Below are positions 8,748-16,712 of a DNA stretch of 64,000 nucleotides, piece after piece. The position numbers and the translations under genes are program-made. The notes under the pieces were generated by a model. That model ran no database searches. It saw only the letters and a program-made list of their open reading frames with translations, and was not told the DNA's origin. Source of the stretch: Mycobacterium lehmannii (GTDB lineage Bacteria > Actinomycetota > Actinomycetes > Mycobacteriales > Mycobacteriaceae); the NCBI RefSeq assembly GCF_002245535.1, contig NZ_NKCN01000006.1:124001-188000 (forward strand), read 5' to 3'. Numbering within the stretch: position 1 is the first letter of the stretch; the number at the start of each line of letters is the position of its first letter.

Positions 8748-9603
8748 GCAGTCGCGATAGTCGCCGGTCGGCGAGCACCTTGCCCCCCGTCTGGCACGTC
8801 GGGCAGTACTGGAAAGATTTGTCGGCGAACGACACTTCGCGCACGGTGTCCCCGCACACCGGGCACGGCAGGCCGGTTCTGGCATGCACCCGCAGCCCGG
8901 AGCGCTTCTCCCCCTTGAGCGTCGCGGCCTGCTGTCCGACCGAGCGAGTCACCGCATCGGACAGCACGCCGATCATCGCGTCGTGCAACGCCGACAGTTG
9001 CGCGTCGGTCAGCTTGGCCGCCGTCGCGAACGGCGAGATCCGCGCGACGTGCAGGATCTCGTCGCTGTAGGCGTTGCCGATCCCCGCGATCACCTTCTGG
9101 TCGGTGATCACGGTCTTGATCCGACCGCTGTTACCCGCGAGCAGCCCGGCGAGGTCGTCGGGCCCGAGCGACAGCGCGTCGGGCCCCAAGGTGGCGATGC
9201 CAGGCACCTTCGCCGGATCGTCGACCACCCACACCGCGAGCCGCTTCTGCGTGCCGGCCTCGGTGAGGTCGAAGCCCGCACCGGCGCCCGGAGTCCCTAG
9301 GTGTACGCGCAAGGCGATCGGACCCTTGCCCGGCTTCAGCGGCGCGGCCGCCAGCTTGTCCGACCACCGCAACCACCCGGCGCGCGACAGGTGGGTGATC
9401 AGGTGCAGCTCGCCGGCTTGGAGCCCGAGGTATTTACCCCACCGGTTGGCGTCGGTGACGGTCTGGCCGTGCAGCGCGGTGATCGGCGGGTCGAAGGTCT
9501 TGAGCACCGAGAACGCCGATACGTCGATGCGCCCCACCGTCTGGCCGACGGCGTGGCGGCGCAGGTGGTCGGCGAGTGCTTCGACTTCGGGAAGTTCGGG
9601 CAT
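8740..9603 (-). CDS. Fpg/Nei family DNA glycosylase/AP lyase (base-excision repair)
   Basis: Family members excise oxidised bases and nick the abasic site. The start is fixed by the obligatory N-terminus MPELPEVE, where Pro2 is the Schiff-base nucleophile and Glu3 the partner, so the 12 extra codons upstream are not used. Other landmarks: HLSRAGWLRW, VIAGIGNAYSDEILH (helix-two-turn-helix) and a C-terminal zinc finger with CPVCG and CPTCQ, ending in a basic tail. Length 287 is typical. It is likely the longer equivalent of Rv0944. Whether it prefers 8-oxoguanine or oxidised pyrimidines cannot be told. Confidence 0.93.
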   Translation of the reverse strand: MPELPEVEALADHLRRHAVGQTVGRIDVSAFSVLKTFDPPITALHGQTVTDANRWGKYLGLQAGELHLITHLSRAGWLRWSDKLAAAPLKPGKGPIALRVHLGTPGAGAGFDLTEAGTQKRLAVWVVDDPAKVPGIATLGPDALSLGPDDLAGLLAGNSGRIKTVITDQKVIAGIGNAYSDEILHVARISPFATAAKLTDAQLSALHDAMIGVLSDAVTRSVGQQAATLKGEKRSGLRVHARTGLPCPVCGDTVREVSFADKSFQYCPTCQTGGKVLADRRLSRLLK

Positions 9604-9619
9604 GGTTCCAGTGTGCCGG

Positions 9620-10012
9620 TCAATCGCGTCGCACGGCACCGCCGGTGACCAGCGACAGCAGCCAACTCACGATCGACAGCACGATCGCGGCCCAGATCGC
9701 CGTCCACCAGAAGTCGTCGATGTAGAGGCCCCAGTGCGTCGTGTGCTCGGTGATCCACGACGTGATCCACAACATCAACGCGTTGATGACGATGTGGATC
9801 AGGCCGAGAGTCAGGATGTAGAGCGGGATGGAGATGATCTGCACGATCGGCTTGATGATCGCGTTGACCAGACCGAAGACCACCGCGACGACGAAGATGA
9901 TGCCGATTTCCTGCAGTTGCGATTCGGCCCCCACGAACCTGATTCCTGGAACGAGCAGCGTCACCACCCACAGCGCGATGCCGGTCAAAGCGGCCCGCAA
10001 CAGGAACGACAT
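9620..10012 (-). CDS. Phage-holin-family-4 type membrane protein (PF04020-like)
   Basis: A 130-residue protein with four TM helices: FLLRAALTGIALWVVTLLV, then IIFVVAVVFGLVNAIIKPIV, a third at about 65-85, and a C-terminal helix at 100-122. The GLVNAIIKPI turn and polar WITEHTTHWG loop match the widespread bacterial 'phage holin family 4' proteins, which in most genomes are chromosomal and not lysis proteins. A -10 TAGGCT stands 6 nt ahead of the ATG at 10012, so it is probably leaderless. It lies 16 bp upstream of the glycosylase on the same strand. Confidence 0.8.
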   Translation of the reverse strand: MSFLLRAALTGIALWVVTLLVPGIRFVGAESQLQEIGIIFVVAVVFGLVNAIIKPIVQIISIPLYILTLGLIHIVINALMLWITSWITEHTTHWGLYIDDFWWTAIWAAIVLSIVSWLLSLVTGGAVRRD

Positions 10013-10052
10013 CGCATTAGCCTAAACCAGTCGACGAACCAAGGGGGCAGCC

Positions 10053-10550
10053 GTGGATTTCGTACAGCGGACCGTGGATCTGGCACGACGAAACGTCGAG
10101 GAGGGTGGTCGGCCGTTCGCGACCGTCATCGCCAGAGACGGCGAGGTGCTGGCCGAGAGCGCCAATCAGGTTGCCCAGACGCATGATCCGACCGCACACG
10201 CCGAGATCCTGGCGATCCGGAAGGCGTGCACGAAGCTCGGCACCGAGCACCTGACCGGCGCGACCATCTACGTTCTCGCCCACCCGTGCCCGATGTGCCT
10301 GGGCTCGTTGTACTACTGCTCCCCCGACGAAGTCGTGTTTCTGACCACCCGCGACGACTACGCCCGCTACTACGTCGACGATCGAAAGTACTTCGAGCTC
10401 AACACCTTCTACGACGAATTCGCCAAGAACTGGGACGAACGGCGGCTGCCGATGCGCTACCAGCCCGAAGACGCCGCCATCGACGTCTACCGGTTGTGGA
10501 TGCAGCGCAACGCCCCCGAGCGGTCCACACCCGGCTCCGGCGGCTCTTAA
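10053..10550 (+). CDS. Nucleoside/guanine deaminase-like, cytidine deaminase fold
   Basis: The 165-residue protein has the zinc-binding deaminase motifs HAEIL (zinc His and proton-shuttle Glu, near residue 50) and PCPMC (two zinc Cys). After these, RYYVDDRKYFEL and the long C-terminal helical tail resemble guanine deaminase and nucleoside deaminase relatives more than TadA, which would carry a shorter tail. It would deaminate a purine or related base in the cytosol. The GTG start at 10053 is preceded by AAGGGGG. It converges on cobF across a shared hairpin that holds both stop codons. Confidence 0.85.
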   Translation: MDFVQRTVDLARRNVEEGGRPFATVIARDGEVLAESANQVAQTHDPTAHAEILAIRKACTKLGTEHLTGATIYVLAHPCPMCLGSLYYCSPDEVVFLTTRDDYARYYVDDRKYFELNTFYDEFAKNWDERRLPMRYQPEDAAIDVYRLWMQRNAPERSTPGSGGS

Positions 10551-10593
10551 CCGGTTGATCGCACGCAGTGGATGCGTGCAAGTAACCGGTTAA
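10547..10593. terminator. Bidirectional terminator-like hairpin between deaminase and cobF
   Basis: Outer arms TTAACCGGTT (10547-10556) and AACCGGTTAA (10584-10593) and inner arms GCACGCA/TGCGTGC (10561-10567 and 10573-10579) are separated by 4-nt bulges and a 5-nt loop. The TAA stop codons of both convergent genes lie inside the outer arms. Confidence 0.65.
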
Positions 10594-11351
10594 GCGGAAC
10601 TCTCCGACCGCAGCAGATAGGTGTCCATGATCCAGCCGTGACGCTGCCGCGCGTCGGCGCGCATCCGAGCGATCTCGTCGCCGACATCGCCGACGGTGCC
10701 CGCCATCAGCAACTCGTCGGGTGTACCGAGATAGGCGCCCCACCAGATGCGGGTGTCGGGCGGGCACGTCAGGAACGAGCAGTCGGCGTCGAGCATCACC
10801 ACCGCGCTCCCGGTCAGGCCGTGGTCGCGCAGTTGTCTGCCGGTGGTGACCAGCACCGGTTCGCCGACGTCGTTGAGGGGGATGCGATGTCGCGCGGTGA
10901 GCGCCTGGATCGCGGTGATGCCCGGGATGACGTCGTAGTCGATGTCGACATGCGTCGCGACGGTGTCCAGGATGCGCAGGGTGCTGTCGTAGAGCGACGG
11001 GTCGCCCCACGCGAGGAAGCCGCCAACGCCGTCGGGCGCGAGTTCGTTCTCGATCGCGTCGGCCCACACCCGCGCTCGCGCGGCGTGCCAGTCGGCCACC
11101 GCTTGCCGGTACGCCGGGCCGTCCGGGACGTCTCTGACCCGCGGCGGGTCGGACAGCTCGACGAAGCGGTATCCCGGCTCGCGGATGAAGCGTTGGCAGA
11201 TGTGGCGCCGCAGCGCCACCAGGTCGTCCTTCGTTGATCCCTTGTCCATGGCGAAGAACACCTGAGTGTCGTTGAGCGCGGCCACCGCTTGGGCCGTGAC
11301 GTGGTCGGGGTCGCCCGCGCCGATGCCGATGACGTGAATTCGACGGGTCAC
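10590..11351 (-). CDS. cobF: Precorrin-6A synthase (deacetylating)
   Basis: CobF methylates C-1 of precorrin-5 with SAM and removes acetate, in the aerobic cobalamin pathway. The 253-residue protein opens with the tetrapyrrole methylase motif VIGIGAGDPDHVT, has FLAWGDPSLYDST (SAM site) and VIPGITAIQALTA, and is distinctive for CobF in the DKGSTKDDLV segment. The GTG at 11351 is chosen because the family motif begins four residues later; the open frame extends far upstream into the membrane gene. It lies 16 bp after the YihY gene. M. tuberculosis is known to lack cobF, so its presence separates this organism from that lineage. Confidence 0.93.
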   Translation of the reverse strand: MTRRIHVIGIGAGDPDHVTAQAVAALNDTQVFFAMDKGSTKDDLVALRRHICQRFIREPGYRFVELSDPPRVRDVPDGPAYRQAVADWHAARARVWADAIENELAPDGVGGFLAWGDPSLYDSTLRILDTVATHVDIDYDVIPGITAIQALTARHRIPLNDVGEPVLVTTGRQLRDHGLTGSAVVMLDADCSFLTCPPDTRIWWGAYLGTPDELLMAGTVGDVGDEIARMRADARQRHGWIMDTYLLRSESSA

Positions 11352-11367
11352 GCCCGCGAGTATGCCT

Positions 11368-12420
11368 TCAGTGTTTGCGGCCGCGCGAAAGTCGGAGCCG
11401 CCTGGCCCGCTTGGCGTCCTTCTTCTCGGCGGCCTCCTCCTTGCGTATGTTGTGGTCGTCCTTCGGTGGTAGCTGCAGCTCGTGCTCGGCGGGCAGACCG
11501 GCCTGCAGTTGACGGCCTCGCTCGACCTCGGCGTCCACCTCCGCGCCGAACAGCAGCGCCAGGTTCGTGATCCACAACCACAGAAGGAACACGATGACAC
11601 CGGCCAACGCGCCGTACGTCTTGTTGTAGCTGCCGAAGTTGGCCACGTAGAGCCCGAACCCCAGCGACGCGAGGAGCCACACGACGATCGCGAGCGCCGC
11701 GCCCCCGCTGATCCATCGGAATCTCGGCTGCTGGACGTTGGGGGTGACGTAATACAGAATCGCGACCGCAAGCACGACAAAGAGCAAAATCAGCGGCCAC
11801 CGAACCACGTTCCACGCCGTGACCGCCGCATCGCCCAACCCGATCGCATCGCCGAGCGCCTGGGCCACCGGTCCGCTGACCGCGAGCATGAACACCACGG
11901 CAGCCGCCATCATTAGACCGATCAGCGTCAGCAGCAGCTGCACCGGTCGCAGCTTCCACACCGGTCGGCCCTCGTCGATTTCGTAGATGCGGTTCATCGC
12001 GCGACCGAACGCACCGACGTAACCCGACGCGGTCCACAACGCACCCACGATGCCCGCCACCAACGCGAATCCGGCCGTAGGCGCATTGACGAGTTGTTCG
12101 ATCGTCGGCCGCAGGGTGTCCAACGCCGACGCGGGCGCCACATCCGAGGCGATGTCGAGCAGCGCGTCCACCGTGCGCCTGCCCTGCCCGAACACGCCCA
12201 GCAACGACACCATGACCACCAGCGCGGGGAAGATCGACAGCACTGCGTAGTAGGTCAGCGCCGCGGCCAGGTCCGTGCACTCGTCTTTTTGGAACTCGCG
12301 CACCGCCTTGCGCATCGAATACAGCAGGGACGGCCGAGTGAGATCGGTCGGCGACTCGGGTTTGCGGGGGTCGTCCGGGTCAGGTGCCTGAGCGGTCCTG
12401 TCGTCCTCGTCGGTGCGCAT
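11368..12420 (-). CDS. YihY/BrkB family membrane protein
   Basis: The 350-residue protein has a polar N-terminal 40 residues, then the family core: an amphipathic segment REFQKDECTDLAAALTYYAV followed by six TM segments (about 55-75, 115-135, 155-180, 195-215, 232-252, 265-287), and a highly charged C-terminus rich in Lys/Arg (EEAAEKKDAKRARR). The sequence ALTYYAVLSIFPALVVM is the usual YihY/BrkB landmark. Once annotated as RNase BN, these proteins are now treated as inner-membrane proteins of unsettled transport function. cobF follows directly on the same strand. Confidence 0.88.
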   Translation of the reverse strand: MRTDEDDRTAQAPDPDDPRKPESPTDLTRPSLLYSMRKAVREFQKDECTDLAAALTYYAVLSIFPALVVMVSLLGVFGQGRRTVDALLDIASDVAPASALDTLRPTIEQLVNAPTAGFALVAGIVGALWTASGYVGAFGRAMNRIYEIDEGRPVWKLRPVQLLLTLIGLMMAAAVVFMLAVSGPVAQALGDAIGLGDAAVTAWNVVRWPLILLFVVLAVAILYYVTPNVQQPRFRWISGGAALAIVVWLLASLGFGLYVANFGSYNKTYGALAGVIVFLLWLWITNLALLFGAEVDAEVERGRQLQAGLPAEHELQLPPKDDHNIRKEEAAEKKDAKRARRLRLSRGRKH

Positions 12421-12488
12421 ACCACCCGATACCCCGACCCGCTCCCGGCAAACGCAACCGTTACCGCAAGTATCCGGTACCGCAGGTA

Positions 12489-12523
12489 TTGACTGCTCGG
12501 CCCGGGCTGCCTACCTTGAATCC
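12489..12523 (+). promoter_or_regulatory. Predicted leaderless promoter of the AurF-like gene
   Basis: TTGACT (12489-12494) and TACCTT (12512-12517) are separated by 17 bp and the ATG begins 7 nt past the -10, so the start codon should be at or next to the mRNA 5' end. Confidence 0.6.
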
Positions 12524-13432
12524 ATGACGACTCCGGTCAGCAGCTCCCGCCCGACGCGCGAAAACTTCGCCGAACGCCTGCTCAAGGGCTCGGCCAAGAA
12601 GTCCTATGCCCCCGCCGTCGACATCGACTGGGACGCGCCCATGGACCCCGACAAATTCTTCCTGCCGCCGCACACCGTGACCCTCTTCGGCACGCCGATC
12701 TGGGACGCCATGACCCGCGAGCAGCAGATCGAGCTGTCCCGTCAGGAATTCGTGAACATTCTCTCGGCGGGAATCTGGTTCGAGAACATCCTGAATCAGG
12801 CGCTGTTGCGCGATCTGATGCACAAGGATGTGACAGCGTCGTCGACGCACTACTCCCTCACCGAACTGGGCGACGAGACGCGCCACATGGTCATGTTCGG
12901 CAAGGTGATCGAACGGATCGGCGCAGAGCCGGTACAGCCCCGCCGGTACCAGCGGATGATCATCAACGCGCTGCCACTGCTGTTTCGGGGACCGATCCTG
13001 TGGGGTGCGGCGTTGGTCGGCGAGGAGATCTTCGACGCGTTGCAACGCCAGATTCTGGAGGACCCCGACCTGCAGCCAATCGTCCTGCGCCTCATGCGCA
13101 TTCACGTGACCGAGGAGGCGCGCCACATCCAGTACGCGCGCGACGGATTGCGCCGGACCAGACCGCACATGGGTGTTGTCCAGCGGTTCGTCATGAGCAA
13201 CCTGCACGGGGTCGGCGGGCCGTTCTACCGCTATTTACTGACCATTCCCGTCCCGTACCGGCGCGTCGGGCTCGACCCCCGTGCCGCGCGGCGGATCGCA
13301 AGAGCCAACAAGCACCATCGAAGTCGGAAAGAGGCCGGCTTCGCACCGCTGGCAGCGTTCTTCGAAGACGTCGGCTTGATGGGACCGATCGCGCGCCGGA
13401 TGTGGCGGCGCAGCGGGTTTTTGCCGCGGTGA
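12524..13432 (+). CDS. AurF-like diiron protein (p-aminobenzoate N-oxygenase family)
   Basis: A 302-residue helical protein with the paired carboxylate/histidine motifs of AurF-type diiron enzymes: FVNILSAGIWFENIL, ELGDETRHMVMFGKVIER (E/H pair) and HVTEEARHIQYARDGLRR (second E-x-x-H pair), plus EEIFDALQRQ between them. AurF oxidises an arylamine to a nitroarene; mycobacterial relatives are unassigned oxygenases. The start codon is supported by an excellent promoter immediately upstream. The stop overlaps the start of the DUF4873 gene by 4 bp, so the two are co-translated and may form a unit. Confidence 0.85.
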   Translation: MTTPVSSSRPTRENFAERLLKGSAKKSYAPAVDIDWDAPMDPDKFFLPPHTVTLFGTPIWDAMTREQQIELSRQEFVNILSAGIWFENILNQALLRDLMHKDVTASSTHYSLTELGDETRHMVMFGKVIERIGAEPVQPRRYQRMIINALPLLFRGPILWGAALVGEEIFDALQRQILEDPDLQPIVLRLMRIHVTEEARHIQYARDGLRRTRPHMGVVQRFVMSNLHGVGGPFYRYLLTIPVPYRRVGLDPRAARRIARANKHHRSRKEAGFAPLAAFFEDVGLMGPIARRMWRRSGFLPR

Positions 13433-13701
13433 CCGAGCTGTACGACGGGGTTGCGGCCGTACGCATGCACGACACGGATCATGACGTACGGGTGCGCCTG
13501 ACCGGTCACCTCGATCCGATCGACGGCCGATACCACTGGCGCGGAATGGTTTTCGACCTGCCATCCGATATGCGGCTGCCCGAGGCTGTGCGCATCTCGA
13601 TCGATGACCGCACTGCCGAGGGGCAGCTGACCGAGGTGACGCCGTGGGGCACGCACTCCGTTACGGGCGTCGGCACGCCGCCGTACCCACTGGACTGCTA
13701 G
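13429..13701 (+). CDS. DUF4873-type small protein
   Basis: A 90-residue soluble protein starting at GTG within a GTGA overlap with the diiron gene. It contains the RLTGHLDPIDGRYHWRGMVF stretch and the TPWGTHSVTGVGTPPYPLD end found in DUF4873 domains, which elsewhere occur fused to or beside flavin monooxygenases. This suggests an accessory role for the oxygenase next door; no biochemical function is known. The last four bases overlap the convergent ThDP enzyme gene. Confidence 0.75.
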   Translation: MTELYDGVAAVRMHDTDHDVRVRLTGHLDPIDGRYHWRGMVFDLPSDMRLPEAVRISIDDRTAEGQLTEVTPWGTHSVTGVGTPPYPLDC

Positions 13702-15467
13702 CTCTCCGATTCGCGCTGCGCCTCAACGCGTTCACGTGTCGCATCCCCGCCGGGCTCACCGGCGAGCGCGGCATACACCTTGTCCGTCTTGGCTTCCGGC
13801 ATCAGCGGCGGGAGCAACGGCGTCTTCGGGTCGACGACGGCCTCGATCACGGTCGGCCGGTCGGCTCCGAACGCCTCCCGCCACGCCGCCGGCGCCTGCC
13901 CGGACTCGACCACGCGCAACCCCTTCAACCCGAGCATCTCCGCGTAGTCGGCATAGGGGAACGGCGGGACATCCTGCGAAGCGGGAAAGCGCGCGTCGCC
14001 CTCCATTTCTCGTTGCTCCCAGGAGACTTCGGTCAGGTCCTGGTTGTGCAGGACCAGGATCACCATCCGTGGATCGGCCCAACCCCGCCACCGGTCGGCG
14101 ATCGTGACGAGTTCGAGTAGCCCGCTCATCTGCATGGCGCCGTCACCGACCAGGGCAACGACCGGGCGCTCCGGTGCATCGAGCTTGGCCGCTATCCCGT
14201 ACGGCAGCGCACACCCCATCGACGCGAGATAGCCGGACACATGCGCGGGCACACCGGGCGGCAACCGCAGGTGACGGGCATACCAGTACGTCGCAGAGCC
14301 GACATCGACGGCGACGCGAGCATTGTCCGGCAGATGGTCAGACAGTGTTCGCACGACGAATTCCGGGTTCGCCGAATCGGATTGGGCTTCGGCGCGTCCC
14401 TCGGACTCCCGCAGCCAATCGCCTGTCCATCCCTTAACCTGGTGCTGCCACTGGCGATCGGTCTTGCGGCGAACCAGGGGAGCCAGCCGCGACAACGTGT
14501 CCGCCGCATCACCGTTCAGCGCCACATCGACCGGATACTTCGCGCCCACGACCCGTGGTTCGATGTCGATCTGCACCGCGCGAGCCTGACCGGGCGCCGG
14601 ATAGAACTCCGTCCACGGGTCGTTGCTTCCGACGATCAGCAAGGTGTCGCAGTTGGCCATCAGGTGTGCGCTCGCCGTCGTGCCCAGGTGTCCCATCACC
14701 CCGGTGTGCCACGGCGCCGACTCGTCGAGGACAGGCTTGCCGAGCAGCGAGGTCGTCACGCCCGCGCCGAGGAGGTCGACGAGCCGCGTGAGCTCGTCTT
14801 CGGCGCCCGCCGCGCCGCGTCCCACCAGGAGGGCAATCTTCGAGCCCTCGTTCAAAAGCTCTGCGGCACGGTCCAGGTCTGCGTCGTGCGCCACGACGTG
14901 CGCGCTGGTGTACACCGCCGCCGACGGGACCACACCGTGACTGTGCTCCAACTCCTCAGGCATCTCCGCCTTCTGGACATCGTGCGGCACGATCAGGCAC
15001 GTCGGCGTGGACGTCGCCAACGCGGTGCGCATGGCGTTGTCCACCGCCATGAGCATCTGCTGCGGCGCGAACACGGTCTGGACGTACTGCGCGCATACGT
15101 CCTTGAACAATGCGTGCAGGTCGACCTCTTGCAGATAACCGCTGCCCAGCGCCGTCGACACCACTTGGCCGACGATCGCCACCACCGGACGACGGTCCAG
15201 CTTCGCGTCGTACAGGCCGGCGAGCAGATGGATCGCACCGGGGCCTTGGGTGGCCAGACAGACGCCGACCCCACCGGAGTACTTGGCATGTCCGCACGCC
15301 GCGAAGGCCGCGAGTTCCTCGTGCCGCGTCGAGACGAACTCCGGATCACCCGCCCGCGCCAGCGCACCGAGCAAGGTGTTCACGCCGTCTCCGGCGTAAC
15401 CGAAGATCCGCTTCGTCCCCCACGCGCGCAACCGTGCCACCATCGCGTCCGCGACGAGCTCGGTCAC
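13698..15467 (-). CDS. Thiamine-diphosphate-dependent enzyme, pyruvate oxidase/acetolactate synthase-like
   Basis: The 589-residue protein has the three-domain ThDP fold: an N-terminal Pyr domain with the catalytic Glu in STRHEELAAFAACGHAK (about residue 51), a central domain (about 190-340), and a C-terminal PP domain with GDGAMQMSGLLELVTIADRW leading to LHNQDL, the GDG-x(25)-N metal/ThDP motif. The VGVCLATQGPGAIHLLAG segment matches the pyruvate oxidase (PoxB)/acetolactate synthase branch. The product could decarboxylate pyruvate or another 2-oxoacid. The FAD site is not obvious, so oxidase versus synthase cannot be decided. DUF4235 lies 7 bp upstream in the same operon. Confidence 0.88.
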   Translation of the reverse strand: MTELVADAMVARLRAWGTKRIFGYAGDGVNTLLGALARAGDPEFVSTRHEELAAFAACGHAKYSGGVGVCLATQGPGAIHLLAGLYDAKLDRRPVVAIVGQVVSTALGSGYLQEVDLHALFKDVCAQYVQTVFAPQQMLMAVDNAMRTALATSTPTCLIVPHDVQKAEMPEELEHSHGVVPSAAVYTSAHVVAHDADLDRAAELLNEGSKIALLVGRGAAGAEDELTRLVDLLGAGVTTSLLGKPVLDESAPWHTGVMGHLGTTASAHLMANCDTLLIVGSNDPWTEFYPAPGQARAVQIDIEPRVVGAKYPVDVALNGDAADTLSRLAPLVRRKTDRQWQHQVKGWTGDWLRESEGRAEAQSDSANPEFVVRTLSDHLPDNARVAVDVGSATYWYARHLRLPPGVPAHVSGYLASMGCALPYGIAAKLDAPERPVVALVGDGAMQMSGLLELVTIADRWRGWADPRMVILVLHNQDLTEVSWEQREMEGDARFPASQDVPPFPYADYAEMLGLKGLRVVESGQAPAAWREAFGADRPTVIEAVVDPKTPLLPPLMPEAKTDKVYAALAGEPGGDATRERVEAQRESES

Positions 15468-15474
15468 CTCGTTG

Positions 15475-15741
15475 CTACTCGGGGTTCTCGTTGGTCAGCG
15501 CCTGGAAGCTCTTCGCCTGGCCGCGCGCCAGCGCCGCGCGCACCACGCCCACGAGCAGGCCCTGTATCGCGGCGGCGATGAAGACCTCTCGCGTCGAGCG
15601 GCTGAGGTCCTCCGGATCCGGCTCTTCGTCGTCCGGGTGCATCCGTTGCCAGATCTCGGTGAAGATCTTGCCGGCGATCAGACCGCCCGCGACGGCGCTC
15701 ATCATCGACAGGGGTTTGTACATAGCTTTGGCCGCACTCAC
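15475..15741 (-). CDS. DUF4235 small membrane protein
   Basis: The 88-residue protein matches the actinobacterial DUF4235 pattern: KAMYKPLSMMSAVAGGLIAGKIF (first TM), an acidic WQRMHPDDEEPDPED loop, and a second hydrophobic helix FIAAAIQGLLVGVVRAALARG ending in a polar tail. Function unknown. It starts with a GTG at 15741 and heads the operon with the ThDP enzyme. It is divergent from the LLM oxidoreductase, so the KstR-type palindrome in the 65-bp gap could affect both. Confidence 0.82.
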   Translation of the reverse strand: MSAAKAMYKPLSMMSAVAGGLIAGKIFTEIWQRMHPDDEEPDPEDLSRSTREVFIAAAIQGLLVGVVRAALARGQAKSFQALTNENPE

Positions 15742-15780
15742 GGCGTCCAGATTCCCGATGCGCCAATACCTAAACCAAGA

Positions 15781-15798
15781 ACTAGAACACGTTCTAGT
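15781..15798. promoter_or_regulatory. KstR-type operator
   Basis: A perfect palindrome with 8-bp arms, ACTAGAAC-AC-GTTCTAGT, fits the KstR consensus TNNAACNNGTTNNA (core 15783-15796) known from mycobacterial cholesterol-catabolism promoters. It ends 8 bp before the GTG of the LLM oxidoreductase gene. Confidence 0.7.
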
Positions 15799-15806
15799 AT
15801 TTCCGA

Positions 15807-16674
15807 GTGCGGTTCACCTATGCCGAAGCGATGACCGATCCGACGTACTACATCCCACTGGCGCAGGCCGCGGAGGCGGCGGGCTATCACGCGATGACGA
15901 TCGCCGACAGCGTCGCCTATCCGTTCGAGTCCGACTCCAGATACCCCTACACCCCCGGACGGCAGCCGCGAATTCCTCGACGGCAAGTCGTTCATCGAGG
16001 CGTTCGTGCTCGCAGGCGCGCTGAGCGCGGTCACCAGCACGCTGCGGTTCAACTTCTTCGTCCTCAAGCTCCCGATCCGGCCGCCGGCGCTGGTCGCCAA
16101 ACAGGCCGGGTCGCTGGCGGCGCTGTTCGGGAACCGTCTCGGCCTGGGGGTCGGCACCAGCCCATGGCCCGAGGATTACGAGCTGATGGACGTGCCGTTC
16201 GCCAGGCGCGGCAAGCGCATGGACGAGTGCATCGAGATCATCAGGGGCCTGACCACCGGCGAGTACTTCGAGTTCCACGGCGAGTTCTACGACATCCCCA
16301 AAACGAAGATGACACCGGCGCCCACCGAACCGATCCCGATTCTCATCGGCGGGCACGCCGACGCAGCGCTCAAGCGGGCCGCGCGCAACGACGGCTGGAT
16401 GCACGGCGGTGGCGACGCCGAGGAGCTGGACCGACTCCTCAAGCAGCTCAGGCAGTTTCGCGAAGACGAAGGCCGTACCGGGCCGTTCGAGATTCACGTG
16501 ATCTCCGCCGACGCGTACACGCCCGACGGCATCAAACGACTCGAAGACAAAGGCGTCACCGACGTCATCGTCGGGTTCCGGATGCCCTACATCACCGGAC
16601 CCGACGCGGAATCGCTCGACACCAAGATCCGTCACCTGGAGAAGTTCGCCGAGAAGGTCATCGCCAAGCTCTGA
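15807..16674 (+). pseudogene. LLM-class F420-dependent oxidoreductase, interrupted by a +1 frameshift near 15952-15958
   Basis: Bases 15807-15956 encode MRFTYAEAMTDPTYYIPLAQ and on to YPYTP, a perfect family N-terminus; the rest of the protein (EFLDGKSFIEAFVLAG through FAEKVIAKL) continues in the next frame. Removing one base from the CCCCCGG run at 15952-15958 restores a single 288-residue reading frame. The family binds F420 or FMN in a TIM barrel; FNFFVLKLPIRPPALVAKQ and GVGTSPWPED are typical. By recollection it resembles Rv0953c. Either the gene is newly inactivated or the consensus has a homopolymer error; the otherwise clean downstream frame favours recent mutation or error over decay. 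The KstR-type site implies steroid-linked control. Confidence 0.8.
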
Positions 16675-16712
16675 CCGATTTGCGCACCGTTGAAGCGGGT
16701 AGACGACTCGCA

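Noticed and set aside
9601..9620. Holin-family protein as evidence of a prophage remnant
   Set aside because: This family is mainly chromosomal in bacteria; no lysin, capsid or integrase genes are near.
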